This document shows positions 1 to 11,585 of a stretch of 64,000 nt of DNA, piece after piece (the first letter of the stretch is position 1; every line of letters begins with the position of its first letter). A program made the translations under genes and the position numbers. Source of the DNA: Chrysoperla carnea (Eukaryota > Arthropoda > Insecta > Neuroptera > Chrysopidae); contig NC_058340.1 in assembly GCF_905475395.1 (NCBI RefSeq), forward strand, positions 74,750,181 to 74,814,180. Direction: 5' to 3'. A model generated the notes under the pieces. The model had not been told where the DNA came from. It saw only the letters and a program-made list of their open reading frames with translations, and ran no database searches.

Positions 1-2157
1 GATTCAATGTGCACATAATCTAATAGATCTTTTGAAGGTGAAACTCGGATTGGTTGAATACTGCCATAAATTGGAACACTGTAAAAAAGAATATATTTTA
101 GAAAAAGATTAAATGAATTTAGTTTTTGAAGAATTCTTACCCGGTTTTAGCAAATGTTAACCAATTTTTTATAATTAGTGATTTCATCAATTTATCATCA
201 TTTACTAATTCTTGACAATACGCATAATTTAGTACATAAATTAAATCGTCACTATGACAGACTCCTAAATTTTCTTGCGAATGACTTAATAATATAGAAT
301 TACTGTTTGCACCACGATAAGTGAAGTAAATGAAGTAAACAGGGGAAGTTAATGCTTTAGCAAATAACTTTGCGCCTAGTTCTAAAGGTTCAACAAATAA
401 TCGATCTCCTATGGCCTGAAAAGAAACAGTATTAGGATTGTATTTTGCTGTAATAGTGTACAATAACTTACTTGAACTAATTCATTGAAAGTGGCCCTGG
501 AAATTTGTTGATTTTTCAAGTAATGAGCCTTAATTTTTTGGGAAATTAATCCATGCTCTGATTTTGGAACTGTATAATTGTAATCAAATAAATATGGAGA
601 TAATTCTTCCCATTTTTTTTCAATTTCTGGTAGATATGACGGATCAGAAACAAATTCTGCTCCTGGGTACAACCCTTCATCTCGAACTACTGATATTATT
701 AATGGTACATCGTTAACTTTTCCTTGGCGAAGTATTTCAATTGGACTCTCTGATATAAAGGGATTTGAACCACCTTTTTCAATCACAGGTCCGAAGGGAG
801 AGAATGGATTGTACAAGTAATACTATAATAAAAAGAATTATTATTGAGGAAATTAGACCAACGACAATATTCCTTACCAAAAATAACTTGACTTTCGCTA
901 CAATTTGATTTCCTGGACGATAACGCATACACTCAACCATCTCCCTATTTGATTCGGAATTACAACCAAGACTTGCAGCCAATTTTTTAGCTTTTTCTAA
1001 GCTACCTTCAGTTTGAGCCCAAGGCATTAAAGCAATTCCACTTTTTGCAATCCCACGATGAAACAAACCAGCGGACATTGGTGATAAATAATGATATGAA
1101 ACACTGGCTCCGCCAGCAGAATGTCCAGTTATTGTTACAGAATTTGGATTGCCACCAAAATATTGAATATTATCTCTAACCCATTTTAAGGCAGCATTTT
1201 GATCTTTTAAGCCATTATTTCCGGGTACTACATCATCTTCTGTGCTTAAAAATCCTAATGGTCCTAGTCGATAATTGAGAGTTACAAAAACAATATTATT
1301 TTCTAGTAAATAATGAGGTCTGTTTGTATACGACGTTCGAAACTGGAAACAACCGCCGTGAATAAATACAATAACGTCGAATTGTGCTTTTTGATTCACT
1401 TGTGGGGTGTAAACGTTAATATATAGGCAATCCTCTTCTCCTAAAATCGAAAATTTGAGTATTTTAAGATTTTCTACCCAATTACTCCGTATTTATCAGC
1501 TTACCATGAACGGGATTTTCTGTGTGAAGTAATAAATGATCATATTGTAGGCATTTAACAGTGTGGTTAGCAATCCACGTACCCTTCCACGGTTTAACTG
1601 GTTGCGGTTCCTAAAAAATATATTTACCAATGTTATTTTATGAATCATTCATTATTTTTAAGTGTTGAAATACATACTCTAAATCGATTTTTCCCTAATG
1701 GAGGACTAGCATACGGAATTCCTTCAAACGCTGCAAATTCTTTTCCATTAGTTGCCGTATCATAATATCCACGAATTGTTCCACTAGGAATTGTAACTTG
1801 AGGATATAATTTTGGAGTTTGTTGTCCTACAAATCAAGATCATAATGTCCATAGAAATACTTCTAACCCAATCAATATAAATTTCAAAGTAACTCATCGG
1901 TGTATCGGATTTTGGGCTTTCTAGTTTCATAAAAAAGCCTTAAAATTGGTTAGAAAAACGCCTTTCAAAAACTTTTAGACTGAGATCTCTACATATTTAC
2001 CTATATATTTATTTGGAAATCGGCTCAATGTTTAGAATCTATAATTCAGACTAAATGAAATGCTTTTAAAATATAGGTAAACAGAAAAGGAAAACTCACC
2101 TGACACAATGATTAATGTAAATATTCCAGTAATTAGAATAAAATATAAACTTTTCAT
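1..2157 (-). CDS. Secreted type-B carboxylesterase A, 3' end cut by window edge
   Basis: Alpha/beta-hydrolase of the insect carboxylesterase family, expected to hydrolyse ester bonds outside the cell or in the secretory path. Seven exons join in frame: 2157-2100, 1826-1678, 1610-1505, 1440-878, 822-472, 415-141 and 80-1 (incomplete). Exon 1 is a hydrophobic signal peptide starting MKSLYFILITG. The oxyanion loop HGGC, nucleophile elbow GHSAG, acid motif RDEGLYP and histidine motif GVCHSDD are all present, as are the EDCLYIN cysteine and its partner in the HTVKC stretch. About 527 residues are encoded before the edge; the complete paralogues have 546-563. Closest relative is the next gene, B, with the same intron positions, which points to a recent tandem copy. 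The substrate cannot be told from sequence: detoxification, hormone and pheromone esterases all share these motifs. Confidence 0.93.
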
Positions 2158-2512
2158 TATTATTTTTCAGTTATCACACAATTCTGTATATTCCATTTGT
2201 TTCAAACCAAAAATTCAACAGAAATAAAAATATTGACATGAGATAATTTATCAGAATGGCAGAGTTCAGCTTTTAATAAACATTTTATTTTCATAATCAT
2301 TTTATGAGTAACTAGCTGCACTGCGCCCTGCAGCTTTGTATCCGAGGCTTTATTCAATGAAAATTATTTTTTAATTCTATTTCCACTTTTTAAACAAATT
2401 TATTTTTTGCCTGTATGCAAATTTTTTTCGTCTTTTTAATGACAAAACTTCCAAAGAAACTCGAAAAGAAATATTAAGCTGAAATTTTAACAGCAAGTAT
2501 TTAAATAAAGTA

Positions 2513-2765
2513 TACAGGGTGTCTCAGAAATAACGGACCCTGTTGCATGCTCCCTACACATTCACATACTTGTACAAGAATTCATACATACACACCAACG
2601 TAACGTTTAAACTTTCGTGTCTGAATCACGCAGTTTCTACCTATTTTAATTAATAGCTAATTATCCGTGCAATGGATGAATAAATGGTAGAGGACCTTTT
2701 ATCTTAGAATTTTATTTTCCTATCTGATGCAAAAAGGATGTCCCTTAATTCTGCAACATCCTGTA
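2513..2765. mobile_element. Small MITE with imperfect terminal inverted repeats
   Basis: The left end reads TACAGGGTGTCTCAGAAATA and the right end, reversed, TACAGGATGTTGCAGAATTA, so the ends are inverted copies of about 35 bases. The element has no coding capacity and lies between esterases A and B. A partial copy in which the two end regions are close together is at about 41995-42110. The superfamily is uncertain; TA at the borders suggests a Tc1/mariner-type relative. Confidence 0.6.
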
Positions 2766-2961
2766 TCAAAGATACTTTATAAATTCAGTTTATCTCAATT
2801 TCCAAACTAATTGATTCATTCATTAAGAACTTTAGGAACAGGAAAAATAAATAAAAAAATACAATTTCTATAATAAATCGTTTAGTAAAAATCTTTTTTT
2901 TTTTATATTAAGTACAAACAAAATAAACTTCGATTAACCCTAAAAACATTTCTCAAGAACC

Positions 2962-5916
2962 TTACAATTCTTCTTTGACCTGGATTGTAATTTTATTTTC
3001 ATCAAATGGTAAAGCATTCCAAAATTGTTTATGCGAAAGAGAATCAGCAGTTTTTACAGAAATTTGCGTTGGAGATTCAAAATGTAAATAATCTAAGGGT
3101 CCTTTAGTTTTGGATACAGGTGTAGGTTGAATATTTCCAAAAGTAGGGACACTAAAAATTAAATAAAATACAACTTATAAAAAACTGCTTTCTAGACTCA
3201 GCCAATCAAAATTATCTTACCCAGTTTTTGCAAAAGTTATCAAACTATTAATTTGAATCGATTTTGCTAGCTTATCATTTTCTGATGTCAATTCAGGAGT
3301 CCACCAGTATTTGAATACATAAATTAAGTCATCGCCATGGCAAACACCAAAATCTTCTACATGTCGACTCAATATTCTCGATTTACTAAGTTCTCCGCGA
3401 TACGAGAAATACATAAAATATACAGGAGAAGTCATCGCTTTAGCAAATAATTTTGCACCCAATTCAAGGTCTACTACAAATAATCGATCGCCAATAGCCT
3501 TGGGAGGAAAAATTTATTATTAAAAGATCAATAATTGAATTTTGGATCTTCTTACTTGAATCAATTCATTGAATGTTGTTCTGGAGACTGGTTGATTTTT
3601 CAAGTAGTACGATTTAATCTTTTGAGCAACACTTGCATGCTCAGCTTTTGGAACTGTATAATTATAATCAAATAAATGTGGGGCTAATTCTTCCCATCTC
3701 TGCTCAATTTCTGGTAAATATGAAGGATTTGCCATAAATTCTCCACCTGGATATAATCCTTCAGCTTGAGTGGCTGATACAATCAATGGAGCATCATGAA
3801 CTTTGCCCTGTCGAAGTAAATCATATGGTGCCTCAGATAGGAAGGGATTTAAACCACCTTTTTCAACGACTGGTCCAAATGGTGAGAATGGATTGTACAA
3901 ATAATGCTACGAAGAAAATCCGATTAAATATTTTACTTTGTTACGATTTTTGGGATTACTTACGAAGAATAATTTGATATTGCTGACTATTTGGTAAGCT
4001 GGTCGATAACGCATACAGTCAACCATATCTCGATTAGATATTTGATCACAGCCAACACTTGCCGCTAATTTTTTAGCTTTTTCTAAATTACCTTCAGTTT
4101 GAGCCCATGGAACAACAGCAATTCCACTTACAGCATATCCTCGATGGAACAAACCAGCAGACATTGGCGATAAATAATGATAGGAGACACTTGCACCCCC
4201 TGCAGAATGTCCAATTATTGTGACAGATTCTGGATTACCACCAAAATATTGAATATTATCTCTAACCCATTTTAAGGCAGCATTTTGATCTTTTAGACCA
4301 TTATTTCCGGGTACTACATCATCTTCTGTGCTTAAAAATCCTAATGGACCCAGTCGATAGTTGAGAGTTACAAAAACAACATCGTTTTCTAATAAATAAT
4401 GAGGCTGATTTGTGTATCCTGTGCCAAACATGAAAGCACCCCCATGGATAAACACAATAACGTCCAATAAGGCTGTTTGGCTGACTTGTGGACTATAAAC
4501 GTTGACATAAAGACAATCTTCTTCGCCTAAAATTGAATGGCATGGTCAGAAACTTGGTTAATTCAGGGTTAATCAGGGCTACAGGGCTACTTCTTTACTC
4601 AAAATGGCTTAGCAATTTCAATTGCCAAAAAGTTGGCTGCATTTTCATTTTATCGAAATCCAAACATTCTTATTACTTTAGAATGAACTTACCATAAACA
4701 GGATTATCGGTATGAGTCAAAAAGTGATCATATTGTATACATTTCACCGTTGAATTTGCAATCCAAACTCCTTTCCATGGTTTTAACGGTTGAGGTTCCT
4801 GCAAAAATACTCAAATTACAGTCAATCTGCAAAAAAAAACTTACATTTCAAAATACTCACGCGAAAACGATATTTTCCTAACGGTGGCCTTGCATATGGA
4901 ATTCCTTCGAATGCAGCAAATCTTTTCCCATTCGCAGCTGCATCGTAGTATCCACGAACTGTACCACTGGGTATAGTAACTTGTGGAACTAGCGCATTAA
5001 TTTGTTCTGCAAAAAAATCAAGATGCAGATAAGATTTCTGGCAAAATTTTCATCTAAAAATTAATTTTATTTGGATAACTCCCAGAATACAATGACTATT
5101 GTTTTAAGAAAAATATTGTGAAAACAGTAAATAAAAAAAATAAATTAGTTATAAATTAAAAACTTTTTTATCTTATCTTTTTTTAGCAAAATATTTTTAA
5201 ATTTATTTTAATTTATATTTTGTAAACAGTAGTGATAAACATTTTTGTTTATTTTGTTGAAATCATCACCCGGCTTTTTTTCGACTTGTTAAAAGTAGAA
5301 TTTAGAGGTGATACGAGCAAATTTGGCATTCTAAATAAGTAATATTAATGATAAATGACTTCTGAAACAGACTACATATCTTTGCGACTTATATAAAGAC
5401 TAAATATCAAAAAAAGTTTTGCAAGAAAAGGCCAGAAAAATTATTTTTTACTTATATCTTTTATGTTGATTAATCGATATTTTTTCACATTTTCAAATTT
5501 TAACGAAAGATACATTGAAATCGACATCAAAGGCCTATTCTTGCAACATATAAAATATGCAAAAAAAGGTTATCATTTTCTTAAATAATTATGATTTTAA
5601 AACACCAAAATCCGAGAATATTTCCTAAGTTTCTTTCTTTGCTTGTTTTTGAAATTCACTCCCTAGAAAATTTCTTAATTAATATCAATTTCTTAACTTA
5701 TTAAAGACCTCAGAAAAATACAAAAATTTAATTGAATTTACAGCACAGCATAGTTTTTATTGATTTTATCCTTTATATTTCAACCCTTGGAAAATCGAAT
5801 AATCATAAAAATATTTTTTGACCAAATAAACTTAAGATATTAAAGATATAGCGATTACCTGATATTGTTAAAACGATTAATATTAAAAATGACACTTGAA
5901 CACCAAAACATTTCAT
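2962..5916 (-). CDS. Secreted type-B carboxylesterase B, complete
   Basis: Complete carboxylesterase of 563 residues in seven exons: 5916-5859, 5006-4861, 4798-4693, 4526-3964, 3906-3556, 3498-3221 and 3151-2962. The lengths sum to 564 codons including the stop. The start was chosen because it opens a hydrophobic signal peptide (MKCFGVQVSFLILIVLT) ending at the first intron, as in A. Motifs in order: disulfide EDCLYVN near residue 108, oxyanion HGGAF near 131, nucleophile GHSAG (Ser about 211), acid motif AEGLYP, histidine motif GVCHGDD. In the acid motif the usual DEG is AEG, but the catalytic Glu is kept. Gene A is the closest relative. An AT-rich TATA-like stretch lies at about 5985-6003 upstream. 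The exact substrate is unknown. Confidence 0.95.
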
Positions 5917-7153
5917 TGTTATTCATGTACCGATTATCACTTGTAAAAGATACCAAAATTAACTTAGATAAACGCTACAAAATTTTATATTTATATATCT
6001 CATTTTTATAATAGATACTGCAATACACAGTGATTTATCATACCTAATAAAAAAACATACCTTATCATTTCACAATTCCATTACTCTTTAAGGAACAATA
6101 CAATCATGAAATATCAGTTGAACATTTGCTTACGTCTTTTTTTGTGTATTCTAATATTTGTCTGCTCTAATATTTTCACTCGCAAACACCATTCAATAAT
6201 AACGTAATCAAACTATTTTTAATTAGCTAGTGCATAATTCTATTCCGGGCATATGTTGGAAATACTGGTTTCAATATATCCATCCATCCCTTTAAATATC
6301 GACTGTTGATGCAAACATTCAAATTGCTATTATTAACGAGGCTAGAGTAACTAAAATGATTCTCTCAACACAAATAGATCACCTTCTATAACGATTATGT
6401 TATCTAAATGCATTGAAGAAAGTTTAATGTTTCTACAAATCCCTGTAGACCACATAATTGTATACTCAAACTTGTTGTTATAAGATAACAATAATTTCTA
6501 AGAGATCATATTCTTTTATTTACCTTTTTTAATATATCTGTGTTTAGAATCTTATTCGAGGAGAGAAAATCCCCGTTGAATATACGACACTATATACAGA
6601 TTCTAATCAATTTTGTGGGTGGATGGTAGTCAAATTTGAAATTTTAAATGAAAGCTCCTTGCTGTATTTTTTTTTTTTCGAAAATGAGAGTATTTTTGAT
6701 CAGATATGTTTTAATTTCTTCGAAATAGCTCACTTTGAAGACAAAATCGAATGTATTAAAGCTCATTATCTACTACATTTTTGTACAAAAATTAAAGTCA
6801 GTTTAAAAACTCTGCCCACTTTAAATTAAGACAAAAGATTCCCGTCTTAAGCTTTGAAAGTTTAGCAGCTCTTTCCAATAAAAAATTAAAATTCATTAGA
6901 TATACTTTCATAAGAATAATTTTTTTTAAATGATAGTTTGGGGCAAAAATTAATGTTGAAGTTAGTTTGAAGATCTAAACAAAGTTCCAACACTTAGAAA
7001 AATATGTATTCTTTGAATTTACATCAACAAAATACCTATTCATGTTTTGGAATAAAGAAATAATTAACTCAAATCGATTTTCATCTAAAATTTTTTTTTT
7101 TGTTTCACTACATCTGACCAGGTTTTTATTTTTAAATTACAGGTTTAAAATTT
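5917..7153. other. Intergenic AT-rich spacer between esterases B and C
   Basis: Very AT-rich sequence with homopolymer runs. It should hold the promoter of esterase B near its left end and the 3' region of esterase C near its right end. A 68-codon open frame at 6623-6829 has no recognisable features. No other gene is seen. Confidence 0.6.
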
Positions 7154-7337
7154 TTAAAGTAATATTAAATTTAAGTTGTTATTCTCTTTGAAAGGTACCG
7201 AATTCCAAAATTCGAAATTCGATAACGATTTACTACTCTTCATTGATATCTTATTTGGATGTTCAATATCTAAATAATTAAAATTCCCATTTTGAATCTT
7301 AACAGGTCTATAATCAACACCAGCTATTTTTGGAACA
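7154..7337 (-). CDS. Distal duplicate last exon of esterase C
   Basis: A second copy of the final coding exon, about 480 bases beyond the proximal one (7820-7634). It begins after TTTCAG in the same phase, codes VPKIAGVDYRPVKIQNG and ends FKENNNLNLILL before a TAA. The proximal copy ends LNENKNFVLSTNL. The two are nearly identical until their last 15 or so codons, and the flanking intron sequence is duplicated as well (about 7338-7450 against 7821-7940). It has no frame damage, so alternative splicing is possible; it could also be an unused copy. Confidence 0.7.
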
Positions 7338-10300
7338 CTGAAATCATTCGAAGAAAACCATTATATTTCGAGATAGATTAATGATTTGAATAAAAATAAA
7401 CGAAAAATGATTTTCCGTAGAATTCGTTTAATTTTACGGCATTTCGATATGAGACCATTTGATTAAAATGCTTTAAATTCGAAACCAAAAATTAAAAATC
7501 TTGCAAAAATGAGCATTCTTCGAATTCATAGAAATTGAATGTCCATTTGTTAGGGTAAACAAATAATTAAATTAACTCAATTTTATTATATCTAAAAATT
7601 ATTTTTATTAGTTAGCTAAAGCACGTAATTTTTTTACAAATTAGTTGAGAGAACAAAGTTTTTATTTTCATTTAGTGGTAAGGAATTCCAAAAATCGAAA
7701 TTCGATAACGATTTACTACTCTTCATTGATATCTTATTTGGATGTTCAATATCTAAATAATTAAAATTTCCATTTTGAATCTTAACAGGTCTATAATCCA
7801 CACCAGCTACTCTTGGAACACTGAAATCATTCGAAGAAAATCATTATATTTCCAGACAGATTAATGATTTGAATAAACATAAACGAAAAATGATTTTCCG
7901 TTATAATTCGTTTAATATTAAATCAATTGTATTTCGATATGAGATCATTTTGATTAAAAGGTCCTAGATTTGTAGCCAAAATTATATAAAATACAAATCA
8001 AATTTGTGGAATTTTATGGTCTTTTAATCGGAATAGAATTTTTTTTCGCATTTCTTAAAAAAAATTTAAAAATACCGTAAAAGTGATGACATAAACCACT
8101 TTAAACTACTAATTAGACAGAGAGGTCGGACATAGTATTTGACGTCATCTACTATGTTTGCCGTAAGAACTCCATGTTAAATTCTGTTTTGCTAGAAAGG
8201 GATACAAACTAGTCTTTGAAGACTTTCTCTTGATTGTTTTTATAGTTACTCGAAAAATAATTTTTCACTGCTCTTTGCTACATGAATGAGCTTTTATTAA
8301 AGCTAAAAAAATATCATACCAATGCCCTTTTCATGCCATAAGTTACAGAGACATAAAAATTCACGAAAAATCATTTGTCATAAATTTTATAAAAAAATTT
8401 AATCATTTTTTACCTAGTTTTGGCAAATGTTAACCATAAATGTGTCATAATTTCCGTCATTTTTTGAGAATCTTTGGATTTTAAAGGTGGAGTGTAAGTG
8501 AATGGTAAAACATACATACTATCATCACAATGACTCACACCCAAATTAGCATTAACATGACTAATTTTTTGGGAAAAACTATATTCACCACGATAATTAA
8601 AATATTGGAAATATACAGGTGACTTTATAGCATTAATGAATAATCGAATGGTTTCTTCAATAGTTGCAATAAATAAACGATCTGTAAATATCTGAAACAA
8701 ACACAATACATGTTATTTACGAACTTAAGGTAGTATATCAGTATCAAAGGTAGTATATCAGGTCACAGTTAACCAATTTTTAAGCCAAATTTTTGAACAA
8801 TTTTAAGCATTGCTTAAACAAAATCTTCCTACCTGAACAAACGGTACAAAATTTTCAGTTGAAATTGCTTTATCCTTTAAGTAATATCGTCTAATGTTTC
8901 GTGAAACTTCATCTCGTCTATGTTCTGGTACTGTAAAGTTAAAGTCTAAAAGATGTGGCGCCAATGAAAACCATTTATTATTGATATCTGATAAATATCG
9001 TTGATTGCTAATAAATTCACCAGCTGGATATAAACCTTCAGCTTGTGATACAGAAAATATGATAGGAATATCTTGTATTTTTCCTTCTTTCATTAATTTA
9101 TACGGTGCTTCAGCTAAAAATGGATTGTTACCACCTTTCTCAATAGTTGGACCAAATGGTGAAAATGGATTATATAAATATCCTAAAAATTTTTTGACAT
9201 TTGACACAATATTTTGTGCAGGTCTGGTTCTCAAACAGTTGATCAACTCTTTAGTAGTGTCATCATAACATCCAACACTGTTTCCGAGGATTTTTGCTTT
9301 TTCGAGATTATTTTCGGAAAATGCCCATGGATTTAATGCCGATCCACTTTGTGCAAATCCACGGGTGAATAAATTTTTAGACCATGAGGACATGTAATGG
9401 TAAGTGACACTAGCACCTCCAGCAGACATTCCTGTTAATGTTATCGAATTTGGATTTCCACCAAAATGTGCTATTTTGTCTTTGATCCATCTAAGTGCCA
9501 CTGCTTGATCTTTAAGCCCGTTATTACCAGGGCAAACACTATCTTCAGTACTTAAAAATCCTAATGGTCCTAGTCTATAATTTATAGTTATATATATGAC
9601 ACGATTTTCGAGTAATATTTCTGGGCCCCAAACATGGCCAGTACCAAACATAAATGCACCGCCATGAATATGCACAATGACATCCAATGGTTCCGTCCAA
9701 ATTATTTTTGCTGGAGTGTATATATTTAAGTACAGGCAATCTTCTTGTCCTAAGAACAGAAAAATTCACTTCAATTATCCAAAAATTTATATTGGAAGTT
9801 AAAATATTTTATTAATACGAACCAACAGTCTCATATCCAAAATGGGAATGTTGTAAACATTTAACCGTTTGATTAGCAATCCAAATTCCTCGCCATTCAG
9901 TCACAGGTTGTGGTTCCTAATAAAATTTTATACATATGTCAACTTTAAAAATCACTCTGAATTCAAATCTAAAATTAAACTGGGTAATCACGGTGTGATT
10001 TGATTAGTGTCCCAAGATCTTTGCCTAACTAGTACTACTGGCTATCTATAACTCAGCAAAAACTATAGCGATACTTCCAAGAATGAGATTCTTCATTAAT
10101 TAAAGAATGTAACACATTCTCACATTCTGAATGTTTTTTTTATTTTTATCATTTACTAATAATAAAGGTCCTTCGGGTCAAAATTTCCCATGTATATAAT
10201 AATAAATATCTACCTGAAATCGAAGTTCTCCAACTGGTGGCTTTGCGTATGGTATTCCTTCAAATGCTGCAAAGGTTTTGCCATTATGCGCAGTTTTGTA

Positions 10301-10472
10301 ATATCCTTCAATTTCTCCTTCGGGTACAGTTATTCTTGGATATCGATTACCCTCAACAGCTGTATACAATATAGAAAATACAATTCTTGCCTATTAGTTT
10401 TAAAATCTATGAAAACTTACCAATAATAATAAAAAATATCAGAAAACAACCAAATTTCGAACTGCCTTCCAT
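7154..10472 (-). CDS. Secreted type-B carboxylesterase C, with two alternative last exons
   Basis: Complete carboxylesterase. Exons: 10472-10421, 10359-10214, 9916-9823, 9749-8833, 8691-8414, then one of two last exons, 7820-7634 (proximal) or 7337-7154 (distal). With the proximal exon the product is 557 residues. Signal peptide begins MEGSSKFGCFLIFF. Motifs: GQEDCLYLN, HGGAF, GMSAG nucleophile elbow, QAEGLYP acid motif, GVSHCDD histidine motif. The 917-base exon 9749-8833 spans the position where A, B, D and E all have an intron before the YNPFSPF-type segment, so this copy lacks that intron. The exon 3 donor is the less usual GTTCGT. Both last exons start after a good acceptor in the same phase and end in their own stop. 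Substrate unknown. Confidence 0.93.
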
Positions 10473-10718
10473 GATTATCAATTTGCTTTTAGATAAACAA
10501 ATTGAGTGACACAATTCGAGAATTTTTATTTTCAAATATTTATTATTTTACTCCAATTTAAAAAAAAAAGTTGTACTAAGAGTTTCACTTTTAATCAAGG
10601 AAGATTTGATATTAAAATACAAATACATTCCTCAAGGTCACCAATCTTTCGCATGCTATAAGCTTTGTGTTTTGGTGATTATCATCGTCATCTGGAGACT
10701 TCGTATTTTATGCTTTGT

Positions 10719-11051
10719 TAAGGAGGATCTCTCACCAGTAATAGAAAAAAATAAATTAGTAGAAAATAAACCAAATTTTTAGTATGTTGTAGTTAACGAT
10801 ACATATTATTAAATCAAAAAAAAATTTGGGTATCTTATCGATCAATTAAGAGAGTAATTAATTAATTAAAAATACACTAAATAACATAGCATGATATGAG
10901 GATGATTATGTTGTTTAGTGTATTTTTAATTAATTAATTACTCTCCTAATTGATCGATAAGATACCCAAATTTTTTTTTTTTTATTTAATAATATGTATC
11001 GTTAACTACAACATACTAAAAATTTGGATCATTTTCTACTAATCCTCCTTA
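10719..11051. mobile_element. Foldback MITE (long hairpin)
   Basis: Near-palindromic element between esterases C and D. The left arm, from TAAGGAGGAT through TTTTTAGTATGTTGTAGTTA, is repeated in inverse on the right, ending ATCCTCCTTA. Arms are roughly 130 bases with a short loop near 10885-10910. The left arm has about 25 extra bases near its tip. No coding capacity. The borders resemble PIF/Harbinger-type MITEs with a TTA target, but that assignment is a guess. Confidence 0.75.
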
Positions 11052-11585
11052 GCCATGGATATTTGTCGCTTTTTATGTAAACGTGCTGACTCCTAACTCA
11101 AATCAAATCAAATCTAGGAGCACCATAAAAAAGCTTAGTTACATTATCAATTCTGAAATTCCTAGTACAAGAATGGCTTTTGACCTTACTATATTTCTTA
11201 TCTTTCGATTTTTTGTAAATTTATGATAAACAGTTTCAGAATAATATTACATTTCAATTAAAATGGGCTGGGGTAAATTAAATAAATTAAAATGGCCTAC
11301 ATAAATACTTGCACTGCAAATTTTATACTCTGTATATATATGCAATATATATCAAGGTATACTAATTTTAATCCCAAGTTTGAAACGCTTATAAAATTGA
11401 TGATACGAACAAAATTCTGGTACTCCATTGGTATATCTAATAATATTTAATGATATATCTTTTTTCGATGGGTCAATTGAAGGTTACTCGATGAATAAAA
11501 ATTGTGATTCGTGATAATAGTACATGAAACAATGTAAAATCAAAAAATATTTATTACTATTTATTTTAAAGTTATACAAATTCAA

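Noticed and set aside
6623-6829. 68-codon open frame on the plus strand
   Set aside because: Low-complexity AT-rich frame with no family signature or splice context.
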